From positions 1 through 25,330 of the IMG/VR virus record IMGVR_UViG_3300024262_000219: 25,330 nucleotides of DNA. The stretch is one strand, 5' to 3'. The position numbers and the translations under genes are program-made. The DNA is from a virus. The notes under the pieces are model-generated. The model made no database searches. It was not told the origin of the DNA and was given only the letters and a program-made list of their open reading frames with translations. This document shows, piece by piece, positions 1-5,691 of the stretch; positions within the stretch are counted from its first letter, which is position 1, and each line of letters starts with the position of its first letter.

Positions 1-127
1 GTTGTGGGCGATTGGCTTGTGTTGTCTTAGACAGTCTTAGACGACGAAGTTAGTCGATATTTGTGACAGTTGCAAGTTATTATGTTAAGTAGGATTGTAA
101 GTAATTGATTAGCATTGTATTAATATA

Positions 128-212
128 CGACATTAAACGACTACATTCGGATAGGTGTATTAGAATGGTGTTATCCGACTACAAACGACTACAAACGATT
201 ACATACGAATAG
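128..212. repeat. Two arrays of 10-bp iteron-like repeats
   Basis: Decamers run back to back: CGACATTAAA (128-137), CGACTACATT (138-147), then CGGATAG; and CGACTACAAA (176-185), CGACTACAAA (186-195), CGATTACATA (196-205), then CGAATAG. CGGATA at 148-153 is also an inverted repeat of TATCCG at 172-177. A period of about one helical turn suits a protein bound repeatedly on one face of the DNA, as with iterons or operators. The function is inferred. Confidence 0.55.
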
Positions 213-377
213 AGTATAAGACATAAGTTCTTTTAGGCTATTTGATTATTAATTTAATCATTGCAGGTAATAGTTGAAATAAAACTATGTACGTCTGTAT
301 CTAACGAGTAACGGTTAGATAGTAGTTATATAACACAGTACAACGTAGGTTATGATACGTAGTTTATTTCATAATTA

Positions 378-419
378 AAGTGATTGTGCATCAGACGTGA
401 TGTATGGCCAAAATCACTT
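378..419. other. Nested hairpin in the 5' non-coding region
   Basis: AAGTGATT (378-385) pairs with AATCACTT (412-419), and inside it CATCA (389-393) pairs with TGATG (398-402). The nested arrangement suggests a structured RNA or a cruciform rather than a chance palindrome. A 19-codon ATG frame at 400-459 runs through the 3' half and is probably meaningless. Confidence 0.45.
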
Positions 420-534
420 GTTAGTACAGAGCAAAGCTAACCATCTCGAAATGATGTAAACGGAATCCGATTTGTAGACGTAAACTACGCACAGGAGGGG
501 GGATTGGAATAATTCAATTCTATGCCATTGTTTA

Positions 535-594
535 TCAAGGAGTGTAAGCCTTGATTGAGTACTGATAACGATTAGTCGTGTGTTATCGCAGTAC
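535..594. other. Two consecutive hairpins
   Basis: TCAAGG (535-540) pairs with CCTTGA (549-554) around an 8-nt loop. Immediately after, GTACT (559-563) plus GATAAC (564-569) pair with GTTATC (582-587) and AGTAC (590-594), leaving a 2-nt bulge. With the hairpin at 378-419 they make this stretch look like a folded RNA. Confidence 0.45.
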
Positions 595-661
595 AATAAT
601 AAACACACGATATGTTAGCCACATAATGTTGGTTGCATTTGATAATTAATGAGTAATTATC

Positions 662-683
662 CAAAGAGCTTTATTGCTCTTTG
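662..683 (+). repeat. Intergenic hairpin element, copy 1
   Basis: CAAAGAGC, loop TTTATT, GCTCTTTG: a perfect 8-bp stem with a 6-nt loop, followed by ATTATTAATTAAAACTATAAATT and an ATG at 707. This is the reference copy of a family of about 15 plus-strand elements located between a stop codon (or the non-coding region) and the next start. There is no U-tract, so a classical intrinsic terminator is less likely than an mRNA processing, stability or translation element. Confidence 0.75.
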
Positions 684-706
684 ATTATTAATTAAAACTA
701 TAAATT

Positions 707-943
707 ATGATTTATTATGCTTTAGAAAAAGACCATCATGTTGACCTATATTTTATTAGTCCTAATCTTAATGATTTAATTAATCATTATATTGAATTCT
801 TTTTTGAATTATATCCTGAACATGTTATTAGTACTAATATAATTCAAGAAGAATATGGGCACAAAGAAATTATATTCTTATTAGAATTTCCTAACGATAC
901 ATTTGAAGAACAAAGAACTATTGTTGAATTTAAACTATTGTAG
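707..943 (+). CDS. Small protein of unknown function (78 aa)
   Basis: I do not recognise a family. The product is acidic, starts MIYYALEKDHHVDLYF and is rich in aromatic and aliphatic residues with no clear membrane segment, so a small soluble alpha/beta protein is likely. The ATG at 707 lies 23 nt after the first hairpin element and follows the AAAACTATAAATT-type leader used throughout this element, which supports the start. It is the first gene after the long non-coding region, so it is probably an early gene of a short monocistronic unit; another hairpin follows the stop at 959-978. Confidence 0.75.
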   Translation: MIYYALEKDHHVDLYFISPNLNDLINHYIEFFFELYPEHVISTNIIQEEYGHKEIIFLLEFPNDTFEEQRTIVEFKLL

Positions 944-958
944 GTTTTATAAATATCT

Positions 959-978
959 AAGAGTTCTTTTGGGCTCTT
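959..978 (+). repeat. Intergenic hairpin element, copy 2
   Basis: AAGAGTTC, loop TTTT, GGGCTCTT, including two G-U pairs. If the closing C-G pair is left open the loop is six nucleotides, as in most other copies. The leader after it is short, with ATG at 988. Confidence 0.6.
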
Positions 979-987
979 TGTTATTTA

Positions 988-1092
988 ATGTTGAATAACA
1001 TAAACTTCATACCAATGGAAGATATAGCAAGACAACAGTATTTATTAGATTGTGATTTAACTATTAACGAGTTAGAGATACTATTTGGATAG
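988..1092 (+). CDS. Very small ORF (34 aa), unknown
   Basis: It reads MLNNINFIPMEDIARQQYLL and continues to an FG C-terminus. It was located from context: the ATG comes right after a hairpin element and the ORF is followed by another, so it fills a gene-sized slot between two copies. An in-frame ATG at 1015 would give a 25-aa version. No motif is visible. The acidic C-terminal half (TINELEIL) could form a helix. Expression is inferred from position only. Confidence 0.4.
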   Translation: MLNNINFIPMEDIARQQYLLDCDLTINELEILFG

Positions 1093-1097
1093 TAAAT

Positions 1098-1133
1098 AAA
1101 TAGTCATAAAGCGATTGTGCTTTGTGGCTATTT
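1098..1133 (+). repeat. Intergenic hairpin element, copy 3 (long form)
   Basis: AAATAGTCATAAAGC pairs with GCTTTGTGGCTATTT over 15 bp (a few G-U pairs) around the 6-nt loop GATTGT. It has the same architecture as the copy at 14016-14051, with compensating differences in the stem (AAATAG/CTATTT here, AAAGGG/CTCTTT there). Confidence 0.75.
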
Positions 1134-1162
1134 GAATTTATTATAAACTAATATAAAATACA

Positions 1163-1807
1163 ATGAAAGATTTAAATGCATTTTTTTCTGGAGCAGGAGC
1201 ATTAGCTAACACTTCAGACACAACTAAAGTATCTATGCCAAATGGTTTAGCAACAATTAAAGCAGTAGTGCCTCATTTATCTAAGAAAGGTAATGATTGT
1301 GCATTAATTAGCTTCCAAAGTAAAGCTAAACCAAATGATGAATCTTATGGTCATAATGAATACGTGAGTATGTCAGAGGGAGCAAGATTTTTAAGAGTAT
1401 TTGGTAAAATCGTTTACATAGCTAAACATTCTAAAAATGAACAAGCTAAAGCATTATTTATGCAATTAGGTAATCCTGTTGAATATGTTGCACAACCTGT
1501 AGCAGATGAAAATGGAGTTGCTTTAATGAATGCAGACGGTACACCAATGTTAGCACCTATTGAATTTACAACTAACGAACAATTAGCAGTAATTAGAGCT
1601 AATTATGGAGATGATGTAACATTTATTTGGGCTGATGATGATAACAATACTCGTGTTGCTATCAGATTTGTTAATCCTAAAGAATACATTACCAATTTAA
1701 TAACTGCATTGCAGGGATTTGTTGGAGAAACATTCTATTTAGAAACAAAAATGGATACCACTCGTGGTTTTCAACAACTTGTTTCTATTAACGAGCCTAA
1801 ACTTTAA
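1163..1807 (+). CDS. Unknown protein, 214 aa, own terminator
   Basis: No family is recognised. The protein is soluble, with a Gly/Ala/Ser-rich N-terminus (FFSGAGALANTSD) and a body of mixed hydrophobic and charged segments. The start at 1163 follows the long hairpin at 1098-1133 and a typical A/T leader. It is flanked by that hairpin and a strong intrinsic terminator at 1814-1849, so it looks like a monocistronic and possibly abundant early product. A DNA-binding or host-takeover role would suit the position but no motif shows it. Confidence 0.85.
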   Translation: MKDLNAFFSGAGALANTSDTTKVSMPNGLATIKAVVPHLSKKGNDCALISFQSKAKPNDESYGHNEYVSMSEGARFLRVFGKIVYIAKHSKNEQAKALFMQLGNPVEYVAQPVADENGVALMNADGTPMLAPIEFTTNEQLAVIRANYGDDVTFIWADDDNNTRVAIRFVNPKEYITNLITALQGFVGETFYLETKMDTTRGFQQLVSINEPKL

Positions 1808-1813
1808 TAACAC

Positions 1814-1849
1814 AAACGAGCCTACTACAACTTAGTAGGCTCGTTTTTT
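1814..1849 (+). terminator. Rho-independent terminator
   Basis: AAACGAGCCTACTA (1814-1827) pairs with TAGTAGGCTCGTTT (1833-1846) around a 5-nt loop and is followed by further Ts. It begins six bases after the stop codon of the 214-aa gene. It is much longer, more G+C-rich and more T-tailed than the recurring intergenic hairpins, which shows that true terminators here look different from those elements. Confidence 0.9.
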
Positions 1850-1925
1850 AATTAGGGTATGTTGGTTTAAAGTAGTTAAGCCAAAGGAAAGACTGAAATC
1901 AATTATTTACTTAAAGAATTAAAAG

Positions 1926-2210
1926 ATGGTAGAGTTTACAATAGTGTTAGTTGTGTTGTTATTTACAATACTAAGAGTAGGTTATGTTAATGGACTTGCA
2001 GATGATTGGAATATCCAGTTAGCTATCTACATTAAAAGGCTTGAGAACAATCCGGGAGTAAGTTTAGAAACAATAGACTGGATGAAAAAGCACAAAATAA
2101 AAAGATGGAAATATTATTTAAGATTAAATGTTTGGAATATTAAAGATATTATTAGTGATCCATTTTTAATTCAAGAAATACATAGGCAAGTACAGAATAG
2201 GTATTTGTGA
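1926..2210 (+). CDS. Small membrane-anchored protein, unknown (94 aa)
   Basis: The N-terminus (MVEFTIVLVVLLFTILRVGYV, about residues 4-21) is one hydrophobic helix, followed by a basic, Trp/Tyr/Lys-rich segment around residues 52-70 that would be cytoplasmic or membrane-interfacial. No family is recognised. There is no hairpin element upstream, only 76 nt of spacer after the terminator at 1814-1849. A small phage membrane protein such as a superinfection-exclusion or host-membrane effector is possible but unproven. Confidence 0.65.
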   Translation: MVEFTIVLVVLLFTILRVGYVNGLADDWNIQLAIYIKRLENNPGVSLETIDWMKKHKIKRWKYYLRLNVWNIKDIISDPFLIQEIHRQVQNRYL

Positions 2211-2277
2211 TAGTATTATTATATACATCTTTTGTAAGAATCGTGAGAGGGAAATTATTAACTTAAAACTATGGACA

Positions 2278-2613
2278 ATGAGCAAATTAATGGAATTACT
2301 CGAAGAAAACAGCCTAAAATGTGTGGAATCGGTTAAAATAAAAAGCCGTAAACCAACGATTGGAAGTGAATTAATGAATAACCTACTCTATAGGGTAAAT
2401 CGTAGAGGTAATGCAATGGTAGAGATGCAAGGGCATTATATCAAGAGAGTTAGAATACAATTAGCATCAAATTTCTTTGCACCCAAAGAAAAGAATTTTA
2501 GCGTATGGGTTAAACCATTTGTTAGAGATAAGTATTTAATGTTTAGTTACAATGGAATTGTATTGAGAGCTTCAGATATATTTGGAGATGGAATCAATTC
2601 GGTTAAACTATAG
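2278..2613 (+). CDS. Unknown protein, 111 aa
   Basis: It begins MSKLMELLEENSLKCVESVK and is basic in the middle (RRGNAMVEMQGHYIKRVRIQLASN) with a beta-rich C-terminus. No family is recognised. The start is not certain: another ATG at 2271, which matches the usual TTATTAACTTAAAACT leader exactly, opens a different frame that stops after 21 codons (2271-2336). The downstream ATG at 2278 may therefore be reached by reinitiation or leaky scanning over a short leader ORF, or the start is unusual. Confidence 0.6.
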   Translation: MSKLMELLEENSLKCVESVKIKSRKPTIGSELMNNLLYRVNRRGNAMVEMQGHYIKRVRIQLASNFFAPKEKNFSVWVKPFVRDKYLMFSYNGIVLRASDIFGDGINSVKL

Positions 2614-2658
2614 GAACATACTTGAGATATTTATATCAAAGAGTCACTGCTTTCATTT

Positions 2659-2680
2659 CAAAGGGCTTCATTGCTCTTTG
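2659..2680 (+). repeat. Intergenic hairpin element, copy 4
   Basis: CAAAGGGC, loop TTCATT, GCTCTTTG: an 8-bp stem with one G-U pair and a 6-nt loop. An incomplete second 5' arm (CAAAGAGTCACTGC) lies just upstream at about 2638-2651, as if the element had been partly duplicated. Confidence 0.7.
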
Positions 2681-2709
2681 AATTTATTATTAACTTAAAT
2701 CATTTAATT

Positions 2710-3150
2710 ATGAAAGTAAAAAATGCAATGGCAATATTTGCCGTATTATTAATTTTTGGAGCAGTCTTAGTAGGCAGTTGCTCAGCCCAATCAAGTAATG
2801 ATTACCTTAAAATTAAAGGTAATATAGTAAATGACCATAATGCAGACATCACTGTTTATAGTCAAGATGATAGTTCTGATGATTGGACCAAAGTAGATAC
2901 CAAGAAAATATCTACTAAATACCGAATGCGATTGGCCACTAATCTTAACTATCAAATAGTATTTGTTAGTGATGAAGGAAAGACTAAGGTTATTCATATT
3001 AAATCGGGAGATCCTGGAGCATATCTTGAATATGTTGATATAGATTTCGATGGCAGTAAAGAGAGAAATGCTTGTATGTATCAAAATGAAGAGGGCGATT
3101 ATACCTTTCAGACTAAGATTGAATACAATAGTACAGCCAGTATTGAATAG
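2710..3150 (+). CDS. Secreted or lipoprotein with beta-sandwich-like domain
   Basis: The ATG at 2710 is preferred over an in-frame upstream codon because it follows the hairpin and standard leader and gives a clean signal sequence: KVK, then a hydrophobic stretch of about 20 residues, then LVGSC, a reasonable lipobox with Cys about residue 24. The mature part (about 120 aa) starts with LKIKGNIVNDHNADITVY, which resembles the start of the carboxypeptidase-regulatory-like beta domains common in Bacteroidetes surface proteins, and is rich in Asp, Ser and Tyr. In a phage, an exported lipoprotein could alter the host envelope, for example by blocking superinfection; that is inference. SPase I cleavage at CSA-Q is the alternative. 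Confidence 0.7.
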   Translation: MKVKNAMAIFAVLLIFGAVLVGSCSAQSSNDYLKIKGNIVNDHNADITVYSQDDSSDDWTKVDTKKISTKYRMRLATNLNYQIVFVSDEGKTKVIHIKSGDPGAYLEYVDIDFDGSKERNACMYQNEEGDYTFQTKIEYNSTASIE

Positions 3151-3157
3151 ATAATAA

Positions 3158-3186
3158 CTAAAGAGCGACACTTTGTGGCTCTTTAG
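3158..3186 (+). repeat. Intergenic hairpin element, copy 5
   Basis: CTAAAGAG (3158-3165) plus C pairs with GGCTCTTTAG (3177-3186) around GACACTTTGT. It directly follows the stop of the lipoprotein gene, and the next gene is 250 bp away, so this copy sits at a gene end rather than next to a start. Confidence 0.65.
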
Positions 3187-3434
3187 TATTAAATATTCTA
3201 CTGAGAAGGTATAACTTGTATTACCGAATTGGCTGGAATTAACTGCATCATAAGGAGAAGGGATAAAAACACATTGGAAATAAACCCCCTTATGAATCAG
3301 TTATTTTAGACTATAAACATACGACAGTGAGCACACATAAGTGCTTTGGGGCCAATAGAATATTTATACTTAATTTTAATACAGAGCAACCTACTTTTAG
3401 ATGCTCTTTTTATTAACCACCTAAATAATATAAA
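3187..3434. other. Non-coding gap
   Basis: No ORF longer than a few codons is seen on the plus strand. It contains a weak hairpin (AGCAC 3330-3334 with GTGCT 3341-3345) and ends with the hairpin element at 3383-3407. It could hold a promoter for the JAB operon, but I see no clear TAnnTTTG -7 box. Confidence 0.45.
3383..3410 (+). repeat. Intergenic hairpin element, copy 6 (divergent)
   Basis: AGAGCA (3383-3388) pairs with TGCTCT (3402-3407) around a 13-nt loop, followed by TTT and a TATTAACC leader to the ATG at 3435. Placement is as in the other copies, but the loop is longer. Confidence 0.55.
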
Positions 3435-3587
3435 ATGATAAAAACATTTAGTAAAGCAAGAGAAGATTTCTATATGATTTCTCATTATTTAAACATTATG
3501 TTAAATAGAATGCACAATCGTTCTCAAGTAAATCGTATTAGAATCGATATGAATAATAAGGTTGAGGACTTAATTAAAGACTTATGA
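3435..3587 (+). CDS. Small basic protein, unknown (50 aa)
   Basis: It reads MIKTFSKAREDFYMISHYLN and ends NNKVEDLIKDL. It is a predicted all-helical small protein with several His, Met and Arg residues. The start follows a hairpin element and leader, and the stop overlaps the next start in an ATGA junction at 3584-3587, so it heads a translationally coupled operon leading to the JAB gene. No family is recognised. Confidence 0.6.
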   Translation: MIKTFSKAREDFYMISHYLNIMLNRMHNRSQVNRIRIDMNNKVEDLIKDL

Positions 3588-3838
3588 GTAAAGACGTATA
3601 TTGGACAACCAAAGACGGTAAAAAAATGAATGTAGATGATATGGATGATAACCACGTCCGCAATGCATTCAAGATGGTACTCCGCAACATTGAAACAGCT
3701 AAAGCTAATGCCGAAAAGATACGCTTGCAAGAATTTCTTCAACCAAGAGGAGACATAGCCCAAATGATGCACGATGAGATGGATTTTCGTGATGCATTTG
3801 ATGATATGGAACCTTGGGACTGGAGACAAGAATCATAA
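3584..3838 (+). CDS. Conserved-type phage small protein (84 aa)
   Basis: The N-terminal part VYWTTKDGKKMNVDDMDDNH followed by VRNAFKMVLRNIE matches my memory of a widespread phage hypothetical pattern (W-x-T-K-D-G-K-x-I/M-x-V/I-x-D/E-M-x-D-x-H-hydrophobic-x-N), usually a beta-hairpin plus helix. The C-terminus is acidic and ends with DMEPWDWRQES. Function is unknown; such proteins travel with phage replication or early regions. It is coupled to the 50-aa ORF upstream by ATGA. Confidence 0.7.
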   Translation: MSKDVYWTTKDGKKMNVDDMDDNHVRNAFKMVLRNIETAKANAEKIRLQEFLQPRGDIAQMMHDEMDFRDAFDDMEPWDWRQES

Positions 3839-3859
3839 AATGATTAAAACTTAAATAAT

Positions 3860-4066
3860 ATGACAAATAAATCTATAGTAATAGGACCTGATGGTATGCC
3901 AATAGAAGTTCTAAAGCAATACGAAAACAAGGAAGAAGCTGAACAAGCTATTCGTATGTTCGTAGATAAATATAGGGCTCAAGGATATTACTACAAAGAG
4001 GTAGTTATTAGAACAAAAATATCTATTGATGATTTAGCTGATGAATGTAGAATCGTTGAACTATGA
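3860..4066 (+). CDS. Small unknown protein (68 aa)
   Basis: It starts MTNKSIVIGPDGMPIEVLKQ, continues with a helix (KEEAEQAIRMFVDKYRAQG) and ends with the strand-like EVVIRTKISIDDLADECRIVEL. The leader TTAAAACTTAAATAAT before the ATG is typical, but there is no hairpin. The stop overlaps the JAB gene start (ATGA at 4063), so it is translated together with it and may act with it. No recognised domain. Confidence 0.65.
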   Translation: MTNKSIVIGPDGMPIEVLKQYENKEEAEQAIRMFVDKYRAQGYYYKEVVIRTKISIDDLADECRIVEL

Positions 4067-4512
4067 CTTTACTTAAAAGTAAATTACCGGAAATAACATT
4101 AAAATATAAATCAGGTGAAACCCAAAGAGTTAAAATATCAGACTCCAGAACTTCATATGATTTATTGAAAAAACTTTATGATGCTGATACCATTGAATAT
4201 TGTGAAAGCGCTATAGTTCTATTTTTAAATAGAGTGAATAATACTATTGGTTGGTTTAAAGTTAGCCAAGGTGGTATTACAGGAACCATAATTGATAAAA
4301 GAATGGTATTAGTAACAGCTTTAAATACTGGAGCTACATCAATCATTATATCACACAATCATCCAAGCGGAAATCTCAATCCAAGTAATATGGATATTTC
4401 TATAACAAAAGAGCTTAAAGCTGGTTGTCACGCAATTGGAATTGATTTGTTGGACCATATTATTGTAACTGCAGATAAGTTTTATTCATTTACAGACGAA
4501 GGAATATTATGA
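4063..4512 (+). CDS. RadC-like JAB/MPN+ domain protein
   Basis: A 149-aa stand-alone JAB domain of the RadC type. The metal site is visible: ISHNHPSG (His98 and His100 of HxH, then P-S-G) and Asp111 in PSNMD, with a conserved acidic residue upstream (E50 in CESAIVLFLN) and the RadC-like stretch SQGGITGTIIDKR before it and LLDHIIVT after it. Bacterial RadC carries an N-terminal helix-hairpin-helix part that is absent here. JAB folds include Zn-dependent isopeptidases that remove ubiquitin-like tags; in PRTRC cassettes a JAB-type protein is expected, and the canonical PRTRC A gene is not seen in this window, so this gene may fill that role. That link is inferred from 1.2-kb proximity. It overlaps genes on both sides by ATGA. 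Confidence 0.85.
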   Translation: MTLLKSKLPEITLKYKSGETQRVKISDSRTSYDLLKKLYDADTIEYCESAIVLFLNRVNNTIGWFKVSQGGITGTIIDKRMVLVTALNTGATSIIISHNHPSGNLNPSNMDISITKELKAGCHAIGIDLLDHIIVTADKFYSFTDEGIL

Positions 4513-4871
4513 TTATCAATTGGGAATTATATACTCACGAATTAACAGACCAAGAAAAGAAAATTGTTCCAAGAGTAATACAAGGAATAGTTAAAAGAGT
4601 TGGTAAACAGAACGCAATTAAAAATGCAAAAATGTGTCAGCAACTAAGAATTGAAGGACATTTAATATCTGGACCTCGATTGAGAAAGATATTGAATTTT
4701 ATTAGATCAACAGGAATCATTAGAAATATTGTGGCAACTTCAGATGGCTATTTTATAGCTACGACACAAAAAGACTTAGATGATTATAGAGAAAGCATCA
4801 ATGCGAGAGTAAATGCTATCAGTAGGAATCTAAATGGAATTGACACAATATTGGGTGGAGGAACCTCTTAA
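4509..4871 (+). CDS. Winged-helix-like phage protein (120 aa)
   Basis: INWELYTHELTDQEKKIVPR, then a central segment with RIEGHLISGPRLRKILNFIR and a wing-like GYFIATTQKDLDDY, matches a common phage and mobile-element protein pattern with a winged helix (recognition helix at about residues 54-70, SGPRLRKIL). It probably binds DNA, as a regulator or replication accessory. It overlaps the RadC-like gene by ATGA and ends the operon; a hairpin element follows. Confidence 0.65.
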   Translation: MIINWELYTHELTDQEKKIVPRVIQGIVKRVGKQNAIKNAKMCQQLRIEGHLISGPRLRKILNFIRSTGIIRNIVATSDGYFIATTQKDLDDYRESINARVNAISRNLNGIDTILGGGTS

Positions 4872-4924
4872 CAAAAGAGGATAACTTAGGGTACTAAAGA
4901 ACTTCGTTCTTTGGTGCTCTTTGT
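4872..4924 (+). repeat. Intergenic hairpin element, copy 7 (nested)
   Basis: The inner stem ACTAAAGAAC (4893-4902) pairs with GTTCTTTGGT (4906-4915) around TTC. An outer pairing AAAGAG (4874-4879) with CTCTTT (4918-4923) recovers the family motif. The TTGTATTAACTAAAACCC-type leader then leads to the ATG at 4954. Confidence 0.6.
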
Positions 4925-4953
4925 TTAAATTTGTATTAACTAAAACCCAATAA

Positions 4954-5619
4954 ATGATGGTAGAAAATATGTTTAACAAAGAGCTTTCAGACATTGCATT
5001 TGATGTAGAATCATTAGATGAATGGAAAGCAACAGCAAAAGAATTAGGAATGGAAGGTCAATTAGGACTCTCAACAGGAGATAATAGTCCAATACCCTAT
5101 CCATACATGAACGAAGGAATGGAAAGAGTATATGAAACCCTATGTCCAAATAAGACTAATTTTAAAGATTATAAGAATACAGCTATTCCATTAGAAGTAT
5201 TAAAACAAATTGCATTCTCAGTAAAAGAGAAACACTTTAATAGAATAATGATTTGGGCTGATGATAAGCAACCAGATCCTATTGTTGTAGGAATTACTTC
5301 TCAGTATTACAACAATTCTAAAAATGAGGATAATTCTACAAGGTATTTCGATACTAAAGAAGAATGTAAGGCTCAGCCTGAAAATGATGGCATTGCTTAT
5401 GAAACTAACGTAAAGCGATATGTTGTTGCACGTTGGGGGGATGAATTAAGAGATTTCACTGAATTGAAAGCCTTGGCATTAGCAAGAGTTATTGATGAAG
5501 TAGGTGGAGAGTTAGCTAAGTCTATAGCTACTAAAACTGAAAGGTTAAAACTCATTAAAGAAAATGCTAAATGTTATATCAATGGAAGCATGGCTAAATA
5601 TGAATTAGAAGGTAGATAG
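4954..5619 (+). CDS. Unknown protein, 221 aa
   Basis: The start could be M1 or M2 (4954 or 4957). The product is acidic and soluble, with a helical N-terminal third (residues 1-35), a central region rich in Pro, Tyr and Asn (NSPIPYPYMNEGM) and an Ala/Lys-rich C-terminal helical region (LKALALARVIDEVGGELAKS). No motif I can name. It is monocistronic between two hairpin elements, directly before the PRTRC-type cassette, so a functional link to the cassette is possible but not shown. Confidence 0.75.
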   Translation: MMVENMFNKELSDIAFDVESLDEWKATAKELGMEGQLGLSTGDNSPIPYPYMNEGMERVYETLCPNKTNFKDYKNTAIPLEVLKQIAFSVKEKHFNRIMIWADDKQPDPIVVGITSQYYNNSKNEDNSTRYFDTKEECKAQPENDGIAYETNVKRYVVARWGDELRDFTELKALALARVIDEVGGELAKSIATKTERLKLIKENAKCYINGSMAKYELEGR

Positions 5620-5621
5620 AA

Positions 5622-5645
5622 TACCTTACTAAGTACCTTACTAAG
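5622..5645 (+). repeat. 12-bp tandem repeat (two units)
   Basis: TACCTTACTAAG at 5622-5633 is repeated at 5634-5645. The second unit provides the 5' arm of the hairpin at 5641-5666, so the unit may have arisen by slippage. Confidence 0.8.
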
Positions 5646-5666
5646 GAGCCCATTGTGGCTCTTTAG
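5641..5666 (+). repeat. Intergenic hairpin element, copy 8
   Basis: CTAAGGAGCC pairs with GGCTCTTTAG around the loop CATTGT: a 10-bp stem with one G-U pair and a 6-nt loop. Followed by a 25-nt leader to the PRTRC E start. Confidence 0.75.
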
Positions 5667-5691
5667 TTATTATACACCTAAAATTATAAAT

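Larger units (their letters stand above)
1..706. other. Long non-coding, structured region (origin-like or RNA locus)
   Basis: No convincing protein gene is present: plus-strand ATG frames end after 5 to 19 codons. Base composition differs from the flanking genes (about 40% G+C at 421-480 against about 23% at 721-780). It holds a tandem 10-bp repeat at 24-43 (GTCTTAGACA/GTCTTAGACG), two arrays of 10-bp CGACTACAAA-like units at 128-153 and 176-212, and hairpins at 378-419, 535-554 and 559-594. A degenerate copy of the intergenic leader element may lie at 225-260 (TTCTTTTAGGCTATTTG then ATTATTAATTTAAT). A replication origin, a regulatory region or a non-coding RNA are all possible; the sequence alone does not decide. 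Confidence 0.6.

Noticed and set aside
128-212. CRISPR-like repeat array
   Set aside because: Repeats are 10 bp, directly adjacent with no spacers and degenerate, and no cas gene is present; iteron-like instead.
414-608. Minus-strand 64-aa open frame in the 5' region
   Set aside because: No leader, low-quality composition (Cys, Leu, Trp runs) and it lies over the hairpins, so it is treated as chance.
1859-1965. Alternative frame before the 94-aa gene (AKGKTEINYLLKELKDGR)
   Set aside because: Protein-like composition but no start codon in frame after the preceding stop; kept only as a possible remnant.
2791-3171. Minus-strand 126-aa open frame under the lipoprotein gene
   Set aside because: Antisense shadow of the signal-peptide gene, rich in Ile and Ser, without leader or context.
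5653-5691. Upstream in-frame start for PRTRC protein E
   Set aside because: It falls within the loop and 3' arm of the hairpin element; the ATG at 5692 follows the usual leader and matches the family start.
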